Shown: positions 1 through 28,812 of the stretch, one piece after another
Position numbering within the stretch: the first letter of the stretch is position 1
Layout of the letters: every line of letters starts with the position of its first letter
NCBI GenBank assembly: GCA_034440575.1
Contig: JAOTOL010001645.1
Span: forward strand, 1,323,501-1,387,500
Direction of reading: 5' to 3'
Length of the DNA stretch: 64,000 nt
DNA from: Imbricaverruca yamaguchii
Taxonomy: Eukaryota; Arthropoda; Thecostraca; Neoverrucidae
Program-made: the position numbers and the translations under genes
Notes under the pieces: model-generated
What the model was told of the DNA's origin: nothing
Databases searched by the model: none
What the model saw: the letters and a program-made list of their open reading frames with translations, nothing else

Positions 1-236
1 ATATACTTGAGCAACAGCTGTCTCACCCATAATGCCACGGTATGGTCGCAATTCTGACGCAATAATACCGGGAATAATCAGACGCTTCATTTTCTGAAGA
101 TGCTTGCACGACCAGACTTCAAAATTGCAATGAAATACCAGAAGGATGAATACTCTGGGATACATATTCATTGCACGTCGTGAATCAATACCTGGGATGT
201 GTAGATAAGATGCCTTTGGATCAGTCTTTGTAAAAA
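1..236 (-). CDS. Partial unrecognised coding stretch at the window edge
   Basis: Reading the minus strand from about 236 to 1 gives some 78 codons without a stop, running off the window start. The peptide contains PGIDSRRAMNMYPRVF and later RLIIPGIIASELRPYRGI, which look like ordinary protein rather than low-complexity translation. A possible splice acceptor (aatcag at about 237-242 on the minus strand) would open it in this frame; a TGA lies just upstream. Codon use is AT-rich, unlike the GC-rich host exons nearby, so a transposable-element ORF is as likely as a host exon. I do not recognise the family. Confidence 0.35.
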
Positions 237-500
237 CAGCTTCTGATTTTTTACATCAGGAAATTGAGTGAGTTATTACTCCGGATGTGCAATATCTAGC
301 TGTTGAAACAACCTAGAAAAAAAACTTTTTTTCCACATGAGTATAACCATGTGCAGTGTTGTCGACTTAGCTTCCAGACTGGTGTGAAGCAATGAACAAT
401 GATGCCAAAATCGGTTTTAGGCCTGGTTCAGAGAATGAAGCTGCATTAATCTACTCATAGCATAGGCTTCATAAAGCTCCATTGGATACGCTGGACGAAC
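237..500. other. No recognisable feature
   Basis: AT-rich sequence between the edge ORF and the first minisatellite; no exon, RNA gene or repeat was recognised. Confidence 0.4.
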
Positions 501-504
501 GATG

Positions 505-935
505 GCAAGAGGGGAGCTGTGACCCTGACCGCTGACCCTGACCTGACCCGTGACCTGACCCGCTGACCACTGACCTGGCCCGCTGACCCATGACCTGACC
601 CGCTGACCCCTGACCTGACCCGCTAACCCCTGACCTGTCTCGCTGACCACTAATCCTTGACCTGACCCGCTGACCCACTGACCTAACCCGCTGACCCCTG
701 ACATGACCCGCTGACCACTAACCCCTGACCTGGCATGCTGATACTAACCTCTGACCTGACCCGCTGACCCCTGGCCTGACCCGCTGACCACTAACCCCTG
801 ACCTGACCCGCTGATCACTAACCCCTGACCTGACCCGCTGACCCACTGACCTTACCCGCTGACCCACTGACCTGACCCGCTGACCCACTGACCTTACCCG
901 CTGACCCACTGACCTGACCCGTAACCCGCTGACTG
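505..935. repeat. Degenerate minisatellite next to the SLC22-like acceptor
   Basis: Repeated variants of TGACCTGACCCGCTGACC, roughly 18-30 bp per unit, fill this stretch. The array runs to within about 10 bp of the acceptor gtcggcag at 942. It generates several meaningless antisense ORFs. Confidence 0.9.
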
Positions 936-942
936 TCGGCAG

Positions 943-1124
943 CGCTGGCCGTGCCGAACGCCGTCATGCTGATGGTGGGCAAATGCGGCGCCGCCGCCGC
1001 CTTTGCCGTCATCTACATCTACACGTCTGAGCTGTTCCCCACGTCGGCGCGCAACACGGCCGTCGGCATCTGCTCCATGTCGGGACGGGTGGCCGCCATG
1101 CTGGCGCCCCAGATGGCTGTGCTG
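943..1124 (+). CDS. SLC22-like organic ion transporter, internal exon
   Basis: This exon encodes a transmembrane segment pair of a major facilitator superfamily transporter of the SLC22 (organic cation/anion) type, a plasma-membrane solute carrier. The diagnostic stretch is YTSELFPTSARNTAVGICS followed by MSGRVAAMLAPQ, matching the conserved ELFPT-x2-RN-x-GVG-x2-S motif between the tenth and eleventh membrane helices of the family. Acceptor gtcggcag ends at 942 and donor gtgcgt begins at 1125; the exon enters with two bases of a split codon and leaves in phase 0. The next exon at 1734 continues in frame. Earlier exons must lie before the window, with a minisatellite filling the intron upstream. 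Substrate cannot be told from this fragment. Confidence 0.8.
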
Positions 1125-1733
1125 GTGCGTGCCGCCGCCGCCGCCGCCGGACCTTGTCCGGCCGTGCAGGCGCTGTCGTCGTGGGTCACACAGCGCCCTG
1201 TTGTGTGACCCGCACAGTCGATGCCCCTGAGTCAGAATGCCCAGCCGACCTGGGCGCTGTCCCTCCGCCCCCGTCTGTGTGGCTGAGAGGTCGGGATCGG
1301 TCGGTGTGCCATACACGCCCGGGAGTCGTCCGTGTTGCTCCGCTCCATGGGCATCTTCGGATGCGGCAGCAGCCGGTCTTGCTAACCTCACCCTGCGGTG
1401 AATTTGCCGCCACTGCCATTGAGAACGCCTGGCTAACCTCACACCCTGCAGTGGGTTTGCCGCCACTCCCGTTGAGAACGCCGACAGAGGCCTCGAGAGT
1501 AAAGCTGGGGTGGAGATATGTTGCAGCGCCAGGGCAAAACTCCGATATCAGAAAGCTATGTCTACGCATTGGGAAATGTGCGTGGGTGGCCGGAGACGGG
1601 AGTAGAGTTGTGCGCCAGTTGTGAATGCGACCCAACCGATAATGTCCGAAAGTCGCCCACCCGTGATCGGTTATGCCGTGACCGATTGCAAGTACTGGCT
1701 GACTGCGACTGTGACCCCGGCCTTCGCCCACAG

Positions 1734-1870
1734 GCCGTGTACGGCGAGAGCATCCCTCTGCTGGTGATCGGCACGGTGGTGATCGTCTCCGGCCTGGCAA
1801 CTCTCTGTCTGCCGGAGACGGTCGGTCTGCCACTGCCCGAGACGCTGCTCGACATTTCGGACACATCGCG
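1734..1870 (+). CDS. SLC22-like transporter, last transmembrane exon
   Basis: Continuing in phase 0 from the exon ending at 1124, this exon encodes the final hydrophobic helix IPLLVIGTVVIVSGLATLCL followed by PETVGLPLPETLLDI, the LPET-x-G-x-PLPET signature that closes the membrane domain in SLC22 proteins. Acceptor cttcgcccacag ends at 1733. A donor gtacgt at 1871 would end the exon after SR; without it the frame runs on through CCAACC-rich sequence to a stop at 2013-2015, which looks non-coding. The cytosolic C-terminal exon was not found, so the 3' end is uncertain. Confidence 0.75.
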
Positions 1871-2401
1871 GTACGTGCGGGCTCTCGTCCAGCAGGCCCA
1901 ACCAGCGTGCTGTCATCCAGCAGGTCGGCCATCCAACCAACCGGCCAACCAGTCAACCAAAGAAGCCGAGTCGTCCCGTCAGTCGAACCAGCCAACTAGC
2001 CAACCATGCCACTAAGCCAATCATCCCACCAAGAAACCAACAACTAAAAGAGCAGACCACCAGCTAAGCACCTAACCTATTTATCATCTCACTCGCCCGG
2101 TGAAGCCTTCCATAAACTAACCAATCATTCACTGAGCAAACATCGTTCGTCGAAAAACAAACACGATCGCCAGGTCGACCACTAAGATCAGCCAGCTTCT
2201 CTGTGGGTAAAGTGACTAGCATAACGACAAACAGAAATACCGACACACTAGCCAGCACTAACCGAGCCAACCAGCTTTCTTTACGTCAAGCATTAATCCT
2301 CAGTGAAGTGCCGTCCGCGTGTGCAGTCGGAGGGGCATGCATGGTATGTATGGTGTGCCACGGGTCAGTGCCGCTGGTCTGTAGCGGTCAGTCCGAGGGT
2401 C
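1871..2401. other. Flank of the SLC22-like gene, CCAACC-rich
   Basis: Low-complexity AACCAACC-type sequence (about 1920-2040) followed by unique sequence. A final SLC22 exon was looked for and not found. Confidence 0.4.
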
Positions 2402-2458
2402 TGGGCGCTGTATGACCGAAGCAGTCGAAGCGCCCCTAAGCCCAAATAGCTAATCAAT
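2402..2458 (+). repeat. SINE tail fragment with hairpin
   Basis: A 57-bp copy of the dispersed tail domain seen in eight other places in this window, here in the opposite orientation to the others. GGGCGC at the start and GCGCCC further in can pair as a hairpin. It ends in AAATAGCTAATCAA, the counterpart of the TTGGTTATT start in the other copies. Confidence 0.65.
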
Positions 2459-2549
2459 CCGAGGGTCATGCATGTTGTGTGGTGTGACACGGGTCAGTAC
2501 CGCTGGTCTGTAGCCGTGTCTAGCAGCCAGTCAGTAGGCTGGTGTTTGG

Positions 2550-2695
2550 TCCACCAGAGTTAGGTGACCGGTGTTGTATCCACCAGAGTCTGGTGGCTCG
2601 ATGTTGTGTCCACCAGAGTTAGGTGGCCGGTGTTGTATCCACCAGAGTCTGGTGACTCGATGTTGGATCCACCAGTCAGGTGACCCAGTGCTAGA
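2550..2695. repeat. Minisatellite, CACCAGAGT units
   Basis: About five units of roughly 29 bp, alternating between two variants so that a 58-bp higher-order period is visible (CACCAGAGTTAGGTG then CACCAGAGTCTGGTG). Confidence 0.85.
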
Positions 2696-2709
2696 GAGGT
2701 CAGTCGACA

Positions 2710-5150
2710 GTGCCAACGGGTTTCTGTGATAGTTGTGCTTGCCTCAGGTCGTAGCTACAGTGCAGCCCGCTGTTTCAGATCGGATCAAAGTTGCCTTGTG
2801 CCGACCTCAGACGATACTGGCACTGAGAGGCGTCTCTAGCTCCTCTGAGGTACCCGTGGCGCGGCACACGGTAGCGCTAGTGCTTCCTCGTCGCAGCTAG
2901 CGTCACGTGAGGCGGCTGTGGTGAGGCGGTGCCAGGCCGCCGCTGCGGTGTCTGCCAGCCCCGGGTAGTCGTGAGTGCGGGTGCTGCCAACGGCTGTCGT
3001 CTTACGGACTTTGTAGTGTATCAGTGATCTGCAGCCATGCATTGTGTGCCGTCTTTCTACGCCGCCGGCGTAATTCATATTTCGCATAGCATTACAATTC
3101 GCGAGTGGTATGGTGTGACCTGCAAGTAATCAACGACACTCCTCTTTCATTTACTTCAGGCGGATGGATTTGTTGATTGGTGTATTTTCCTCCATATGTT
3201 ATGTCATTTGCCGTGTAGAGGTCCATCGGTGTGCTGAAGCTGTGCCTACCGGGTGTTACTGCGTCTTGTTTACTTCATTTGCATGCCTATGTTAGACCGT
3301 ATGTGTGCTCACGTGTTACAATTCACTGTCGTATTCAGATCTGCCAGGTATCCGGTGTACTGTTCTGACACATGCTGCCAGTGACACCGGAGTGACCGTT
3401 CCGCCCATCTCTGACTGTGAGTGCCACTGTGCCGGTGCATGGCTCCTCACGGGTTCTGGAGCCAGATAGATTAGCCTCGTTGTACAGGCTGATGCGCTAG
3501 CCTTTAGTGCCGTACAGGCGAACCCTGGTCTCCAAATAAATATGATATAGATAGCTAGTGAAATAGAAATAATTGACAATGATTGATGAGGGTTGCTTTC
3601 ATGTTCACGCACGTTATGTTCTGTACTGGTCATCAATTTGCAACATTCCCCGTGGATGTAAAATAGCCGTGATATTTTTTCCAATCCCATTCATCTTCTA
3701 CAGCACGGCTCAGGAACATCAGTATTCTGTTTTTGTGATATTGATGCCACTTTTACGGATTTATTGTCCTGCCGTATTGTTCGTGAAACCTGCCTACTTG
3801 TCCATTTCCTTGCTTCGACCCTTGTGATTAGTCTGTTGAAGTTGAATTTCGTGTGTTTGGTAACTCTAAAACATACATCCTTCCTCAGACTGCTAAGCGT
3901 GTTGTTTCATATCCTAGTAAAATGTAAAATTGAATTGTTCGCAAAAGTGGCTTGGTTCCTGTATTTGTATATCCTCAAGCATTCCGCAGCAGGTGATTTC
4001 GAAACGAAATAACAAACCGCAGTTGCAAGTGTAACCATGGTCTTGTATTCACTCCGAATTAGGTGAAAGGGCCAGGCGATTGCGGACCGTGAATTAACAA
4101 ATCCAAAGCTACATCCACAAATGTATTTTAATCGTAGTGGAAGCGTCCGTGAATTCGAGCATGAGATCAGGCCTAAAATCTGTGTATTCTACATGCATTA
4201 TCGGTTACGTTTGTTTTCGACGTTACCATTTTGTTCTGTTTGTTGGCTGCCTGTTAGTGTGTATGCCGGCCCTTGTACCTTGTGTGAAGGAATATCGATG
4301 GGCGCGCTTGAGACATAGTGCCTGGAACTGTGCCTCTGGGACCACCTTATGTGACGTCATAGAGCCTGTGGATAATTCGTTTAGTTCTGTGCGCAGCTGT
4401 GGTGGACTATAAGAATCGCATATATGTGACTCACATGCGTGTACTGCATTGTGCATGCATGATATTACATGTTTGGTATTTGCATATTACTTGCACATGC
4501 GAGTAACATGTGTGCATACATGGGCATGCAATATACATATTTACACTGATGATGTGTCAATTTAACCACCCCGAATCACCGATGCGAAAGGCTTCATTAT
4601 CGGGAAAACTAACCAGTACTTATTTAGGTTGAATCACTGTTTTGTTTAAATAATAGTTTTTTTGGAAAGTTTAAATTTTTTGGATTTTTTAAACTGCTTT
4701 TAAAATTATTTGAATGCTAATTGGCAACATTTCAGGATATGCAATTGATGATAACGCCAGTTAAATATGCTAACGTATGATCCTAATGAATTATCTGCAT
4801 ATAAAATGTTTGCAGAATGCAATATGATAAGAGTTAAATGTCTATCTAATATTATCTCATATCCATGGGTCACGGAGCTAGGGTTGATGTCATCTCCATA
4901 CTGGGCCTGAAAGAAGCCAGACTTTTGCCCAACGTACATTCGTATGATGAAACGCGAGTGCGGTGAGCTTGTGAATGCTAATTAAATGCACCCCTAAATC
5001 TGAAGTTGGTCTCGGATCAAGTACATTTGTCACCAGTTTCGTTCAGTACCTTTGCCTTCGCTCAAGATAAGAGGTAGTATCTTCCATCTTAGAATCTAAG
5101 ATGGGAAGATCCCGTCATGATCTCTCCGATCGAAGCGAAAGGAGGCATGC
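2710..5150. other. No recognisable gene
   Basis: Mixed to AT-rich spacer between the SLC22-like gene and the LINE. Several short ORFs exist on both strands but none has a recognisable domain or credible splice partners. Confidence 0.4.
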
Positions 5151-7700
5151 CGAGAGCAGGATCGTTTAACGGCATCGTACGCCTTGGAGAAGATTGAAAT
5201 ACATTATAATACATCTGAACAGCTCGTCTACAACGTACCTCTCACCGAATTTGACCTTACATCGACAGATGGAGCGTTCTCTGAGGTATTGAACAACATG
5301 CACAGCAAAATGTTGGAACATCTGCCAAGGCGTGCGCAGAAGGCAGTTATTTTAGTTTTCAGCCTTCTTGGGATGGCCAGATTTGAGCGCTCCTCGGAGA
5401 GTAGCGAAAGGCGATTATGATACCATTGCTGAACTCCGCCGACCAATATCACGCCTTCTTTGGCGAAACTAAGGCAGATAATAGGATAATAGCGTTAGGC
5501 TTCCCTGCTTGTGAGAAAGTTCAACGTTTCATCAAATGGACAGGGCACCTTCCTCGGGTGTAAGTAGCCCTGTGGATTGTACGTTGAGGTTGGAAACGGA
5601 GATCCGTGCGGCTTTTAAGAAAGGCCGGCATATCGGGCAGTATGTTATGTATTGAGGTGCCTTTTGACACCGCCTGGCGTCATGAAATTTCATTTTGAAA
5701 CGATCAATCGGCATGATATTCGTAGTTCTTTCGGCAACTGTCTGAGACGGTTCCTCACATGCTCCCAGTTCTGTGTGCGAATATGCATCTGCTGTTCGGA
5801 GTGGTTCCATCAACTACAAAAAAAAATTATCAGGGAAGCGCTTTGAGTGCTTTGAAAGCTTTGAGCGTCGGCGCTACTGCCAGAATATGACGTTGAGACT
5901 GTGCGGTCAAGACGTTCTCTCGGTACCAAGGCCTCGTTTTCTTGGTGCACATTTGATCGTCGTCCTTGGAACAATGAACAGAGAACACATAAAAACATCC
6001 CAAGATAAGCGCTTTAAGCAATGGTGACATTGAAGTATGTTTCTCGAGCATCATACGGTGCTGATATAGACAGCACTTGCTATACGGTGGTCTGATTCGT
6101 TCTAAGCTCGACTGTGCATGTTGTATGTATGACGGTGTATGTGTTATCATAACACGAATGGTAGATGCAGACACCACACTGCGTAGATAATAATTACCGA
6201 AGCATTTCATAATCTCCCATTGTCGGCGTGCTGGCGGATGCTCACGGGCCACCACTGCATGATGCGAGAAATGCCGGGTTTTCGCTGCGCCTGCAAAATG
6301 CGTCAGTTTTCGACACACCCATAATATCCTTCCATTTTCTATCATGGCATGCGTTCGTTCATTTGTGATAACGTTAGGAGGGGAACATCTTACTGTGCGA
6401 GAATGAGGATGCTCCTGAGACAAATGAGAATTTCAGTGTGAGGAATTAAAGAGTATGCACACATGACTGCTTCCCGTGGGAGCTAATGTCCCCCTTTATC
6501 GATACTGTCCTCGCTGCGGAAGGAAAACGGGACGGCACACAAGAGGAGCAACAATCACGTTCATTATAACACATTTCCTCGGTAGAACACATGGTTTCAT
6601 CGTCGCATCTACAGTTGACTCGAAGGTTGACACCGGTGTGAGTAGTGCTTCAGTTAGATAATCCATCACAAAATTGTGTGCCCTGCCGCCACACGCTGCG
6701 AACTTCACTGCCGAGTTGATGGCTCTCAGCAAAATTCTTGCATGCATTGTGGTTGACCACAATATTTTTATTTCGTCCTTGCATAGCTTTAACCAAAAAT
6801 ATGTCATTGTACGATACATTTTATTGCAACTTAGTTCGCTCCATCGTGTGAAAAAAAAACTGCAAGACTTGAATGCATCCCAGCATATGTCGGAATCCGT
6901 AATAATAAGCCTGTCTATAAGGTTGCAAGGTGTGCAGCAAAAGCACCATGTCGTCGTGTGTTTCCACTTCCTGCCAGTGACCACTATCAAATATCAGACC
7001 AGGGCTGGGCAAGATGGGGCCAAGTGGATTTCAACAAGTCGAAGGAAATCAAATCGCGCTTGGCGCTGTAGACCTCATCCTTCAGCCGGACTAGAACGGG
7101 CGAGGTGACCCTCTGTCGTCTTAGAATTGGGCGCGCGCATGGCTGCACATGGGTATTTGTTGTGTGAGGACGAAAGATCAAAATTCCTCAGGTGTGGTGC
7201 CACCCTGACGGTACCCAATATTCTGGAAGCAGGCGCCGTTTCAGATATGCCGCGAGCATCCGTGGTTGGTGGACTTACTTGGCGGATGATTCCCGATTCG
7301 TTCACAATAGAAGTTTTTCTTTTTGCTTCCATGAGAGGCAGGATTTCAAATATTATAGACATCTGGCTAGCTGCTAAATTACTTCTCCAGATGTCTGCTC
7401 GTCCCACGTGGGAGCCGGAGGTAAGTTTGTTATGGGTGCAACATAACCGAATTTGGTTGACGCACCTGGGAATCTCAATGCTCAATCAATCGATCAACCA
7501 ATGTATGCTACAGAAAGTGGTATTGTTTTGGATACTATGGCCACAATCTGTACTAATTCAATACTGGGAGATGAATCACGCTTCGTCCATAGCAGGACTG
7601 TGTTTCCCTTTCTGGAAGAAATACGGTTTCCGATAGTATCGACACTCCAGTACGCGAGCATTTCGGACGAGTTGAGAGGTGCGTTTTTGTTGTAGCTTCG
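5150..7700 (+). mobile_element. Decayed non-LTR retrotransposon (LINE)
   Basis: Fragments of a LINE polyprotein appear in order on the plus strand, broken by frameshifts and stops. At 5184-5420 the segment YNVPLTEFDL ... MLEHLPRRAQKAVILVFSLL resembles the start of a reverse transcriptase domain. At about 5570-5690 comes VDCTLRLETEIRAAFKKGRH followed by a degraded GAFDTAWRH, like the palm motif A region of RT, then SEWFHQLQ near 5800. At 7085-7210, in two frames, EVTLCRLRIGRAHG and MAAHGYLLCED ... RCGATLTVPNIL match the C-terminal region after RNase H seen in jockey/I-like elements, where HGYLL, CG and LTV-x-IL are conserved. The part between about 5900 and 7000 is not recognisable. It is a pseudogene of an element, not a host gene. 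Confidence 0.65.
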
Positions 7701-8490
7701 TTACGGGCACTCGGTGATCCAGTTGGGATGATCGCGCCCTGAAGCCGTGATAACCGAACCATTTGTCTGCTTTGCTCATGCAAGCAAATGGCCAGCAAAT
7801 CAACGTGATGGACACACCATGGACATTTCGTGTCGACACTGACCCCAAAGTCGACGCACTAATCCCCGCATCAGGGTCAACTATCGCTACTGCCAGCCAG
7901 TATGAGCCTGGGAGTCAGCCAGGTGGTACTGAGGACCGGCGCTTCCTCAGTCCCTGTTCATGTATATCTCATAGGCACTAATGTGCTGGGACAAAGCTAG
8001 GTTGATGAATGCATACTTGCACCATTTTTTAGTTTTAATCACGTCAGTCGGTGTTGGTGTTGTCGTAGCATTAAAAAGAACTATCGTGGAGAAACGGGCT
8101 ATTATATTACGGACTTGCGGCAACCCCATACAGCATCGCCAGCCTCTGAAGTTGATTGGCCGCAGGTGAACCCAATAATCTCGCAGATCGTGGGATTCGA
8201 ATGAAAAACCACTAGCATGATTTCAAAGTCGATAGGAATTGATGCAAGCTTGTGCGCTTCTAGACGTGACACGCGCATGTGGTTGGTTCAGGTTCGGCAG
8301 ACGCGCGCGTCCCTCATGCCGCAGTGAGGCCCCTATGACGCGGTATCAGCTCCGCCGCAGCCTGTTTGCGCGCGGTTTCCGTGACCACGGGCGTCGTCGC
8401 CGCCAATCGGGCGCACGCATCGCCAGGTGTCGCTAATGGACGGCCGCCACTGTCTGGCGCGCAGCGTCCGCCGCCGGTCGCGTTCCTTCC
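7700..8490. other. Upstream region of the DEG/ENaC gene
   Basis: No gene recognised. Base composition changes sharply to GC-rich from about 8240, just ahead of the channel start, as expected for a promoter/5' UTR or upstream exon, but no core promoter motif could be assigned. Confidence 0.35.
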
Positions 8491-8493
8491 GCC

Positions 8494-25584
<17,091 letters not shown>

Positions 25585-25600
<16 letters not shown>

Positions 25601-26575
25601 CGGGACTACTACCATCGCACCAGTCACCGCGTGCTGTCCTGCCAGCTGCAGCGGGACGGCTCCTGCCCCGGCCCGCCTGACGGGACCACTACCACCGCAC
25701 CATCGTCACCACGTGCTGTCCTGCCAGCTGCAGCGGGACGGCTCCTGCCCCGGCCCGCCTGACGGGACCACTACCACCGCACCATCGTCACCACGTGCTG
25801 TCCTGCCAGCTGCAGCGGGACGGCTCCTGCCCCGGCCCGCCTGACGGGACCACTACCACCGCACCATCGTCACCACGTGCTGTCCTGCCAGCTGCAGCGG
25901 GATGGCTGCTACCCCGACCCGCCTGACGGGACCACTACCACCGCACCATCGTCACCTTACGCTGCTCGGCCGGCTGCAGCGGGATGGCTGCTACCCCGGC
26001 CCGCCTGACGGGACCACTACCATCGCACCATCGTCACCTTACGCTGCTCGGCCAGCTGCAGCGGGACGGCTCCTGCCCCGGCCCGCCTGACGGGACCACT
26101 ACCACCACACCATCATCACCTTACGCTGCTCGGCCGGCTGCAGCGGGACGGCTCCTACCCCGGCCCGCCTGACGGGACCACTACCATCGCACCATCGTCA
26201 CCACGTGCTGTCCTGCCAGCTGCAGCGGGACGGCTCCTACCCCGGCCCGCCTGACGGGACCACTACCACCGCACCATCGTCACCTTACGCTGCTCGGCCG
26301 GCTGCAGCGGGACGGCTCCTACCCCGGCCCGCCTGACGGGACCACTACCACCGCACCATCGTCACCACGTGCTGCCCTGCCAGCTGCAGCGGGACGGCTC
26401 CTACCCCGACCCGCCTGACGGGACCACCACCACCGCACCATCGTCACCTTACGCTGCTCGGCCGGCTGCAGCGGGACGGCTCCTACCCCAGCCCGCCTGA
26501 CGGGACCACTACCACCGCACCATCGTCACCTTACGCTACTCGGCCGGCTACAGCAGGACAGCTACTACCCGTCGC
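25585..26575. repeat. 82-bp minisatellite over the DEG/ENaC stop and 3' flank
   Basis: About twelve units; the block CCGCCTGACGGGAC recurs every 82 bp (first interval 80 bp), and GCTGCAGCGGGA in the same register. Two subtypes alternate (GTCACCACGTGCTGTC and GTCACCTTACGCTGCTC). Confidence 0.95.
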
Positions 26576-28812
26576 GGACTATACCCAAACAGCGCGCATC
26601 TCATCACGCCAATGAGATGTTGCAGTGGTGTGGGATACCACCGTATCATGAGACGTTGCGTCAGTAAGAAACTTGCACCACCCTGACTCACTCGCCATCG
26701 GACGTAATGTGATGAGAGGGTCAACAGTGAAAGTGTCGGCGCCCATACGTTCGAGGGCGGATACCGCGCGGCACGGTGTCTGAGAAGAGTATGTGGAGCC
26801 GGAGGTGAGTTGGTTTGCGCCAGCTGTGTTCAGCTCTCCACCATTGTTCAGCCCTTCACCTGCCTGTTTGGCCACTGTGGAGAAGGGAGACCGAGAGACG
26901 GCCGCACCATTAACTCTGCATTGTTTCATGTAAGTGGTGGGCAGGGAAAAGACCCCCACCCCCAACGTATGCCGTCCCTCCTCGGCACAAAGTGAAGCGG
27001 AGCATTTGCCGACTTCCGAACTGCCAGACTGCGCCGTTGATAGCGTAATCACCACGGGTTTCTTTATATTCGACTCTGCCCAACGGTCCGCTCCCCTCCC
27101 CATATAGCTGTTTCCACCCACGCCTGTCAGCTCAGACCTTCCTCGTCCTCCATAAACCACGTGGCGCAAGTGCCTGGGTTAGGGACAGGCTCCACCTACT
27201 TTGACGAACCAACACAGTGTCCAGCGCACGAAGGAATCGACAGCTCGCTGTTCCGCGTCTTCACCGCAAAATCATAATTCTAAAGGGCTGGTAATTATCA
27301 GATAATTATTCAAACTTAGTTCAAAAATATAAAGCCGAAAGCATTCGAACCTCCCGCACTATTTCGTTTTCAACTGACTGACGACCCACAAGACAGCAGA
27401 CAAAGAACTGCTTGGCCGCACGTACGTCTCCAGTTTTAACTCCCTCAGCTAATCATGGGTGTGACAATAGTCACGAGTCAGCAACCAGCTCCAAGGCATC
27501 CTACAATCAGATGTATCAGACTGCCTCCCCCCCCCCCCTCTCGCGCAACAAAACCACTAGGTGTGATCTGTACATACCACCTACACAACTGCTTGCCAGA
27601 CGCGACGTCGAGGTGTACGTCTTGGTCCAAACTTTGAACCGTGCGATACGGAAAACTGATTAAACCCCGACACACTGCGTGCATGCAGTGTCGGTAGGGT
27701 CCAACAGTGCTGAGACTCTACCGAGTTTTGATTGGATTCGACGCAGCCAACCGAGCATGAGGGTTTCCGCTTAACTCGAGGCACTCTTGGGAATAGAACT
27801 GCTGCGTGTACGTGTATCACGCTGGAGGTCCCGTGGAGCTGAGCCCTCAACAGTCTACACGTTCCGTGGAGCTGCGACATACCCAGCTGTCGGCAGCGGG
27901 GACAGGCGGTCAATACGTCCGCTGTTCGCACCTGACAACGCCTGCGGCCGCCAACTGCACGTGAATGGACGATAGGTGCAGCGCGTGAACCGGTCTACTA
28001 CACATCATGTCTAAAGCATCGAGTTGATCCCGGTCGTGATATTTAATTGGTCGCGCATTCTCTTGTGTGTCATTAATAAAACAGCAAATACAAGTTCGAA
28101 GACGCAACCGCTTCTCCATGCAATGGGAGTTTCATGTGATGTGATTATAATATGAAATTGGATGATAAAATAGGTTGGATGATTGGGATAAAATTAGTAT
28201 ACAGCGCCCAATGATGATACAATAATACGTAATGTAACATAATATGCGATTTAATAATAAAAATAGGATAGTATGATATATAATCATATAATATAGCATA
28301 AGATAGCATGCACAGATAGCGGAGTTGTCAAATAGTTTCCGACAGTCCGCCTTGGACAGTCTCAGTGGGAATGGCCCTCATGTGAAACGGTATATAATGC
28401 CATCGTGGCTTTCAATAAGTAACCAACAAGGTAGTAAACGTGTACCGTGATAAGTAGATATCTAAAATAAACGAAGGAGTAAAAAATGTGCATGGAACGC
28501 CCTGGAATGCTTGATTGACCAATGCAGGAATTGCATTGAATGAAATATTGTCTCGAATGCCCCCGCTGAGGACAAAATAACCAAGCGGTATTTTAGTATT
28601 CAACCCTGTCAAAACCCGGCTTCAGCACTGGAACCTCTGGAGTGCGGCAGTTTCAGTGTTGTCTGCTCGAACGCTCGGTTGGCGACTGCTGGATGGACAA
28701 AACAGTGGAACACTCCGAACAGCCTAGGTCCCAACGTGTCGCTTAGAACGCGTTTGGCTGTCAATTCCAAAAGAAGAAGCACGCATTCCAACGATAAGCC
28801 GCACGGGCATTA
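26576..28812. other. Spacer without recognised gene
   Basis: Mixed sequence 3' of the channel gene; contains AT-rich stretch 28130-28310. No convincing exons; a polyadenylation site for the channel gene could not be placed. Confidence 0.4.

Noticed and set aside
1186..1995. 269-codon minus-strand ORF across the SLC22-like exons
   Set aside because: Opposite-strand shadow; the plus-strand exons carry the conserved transporter motifs and splice sites.
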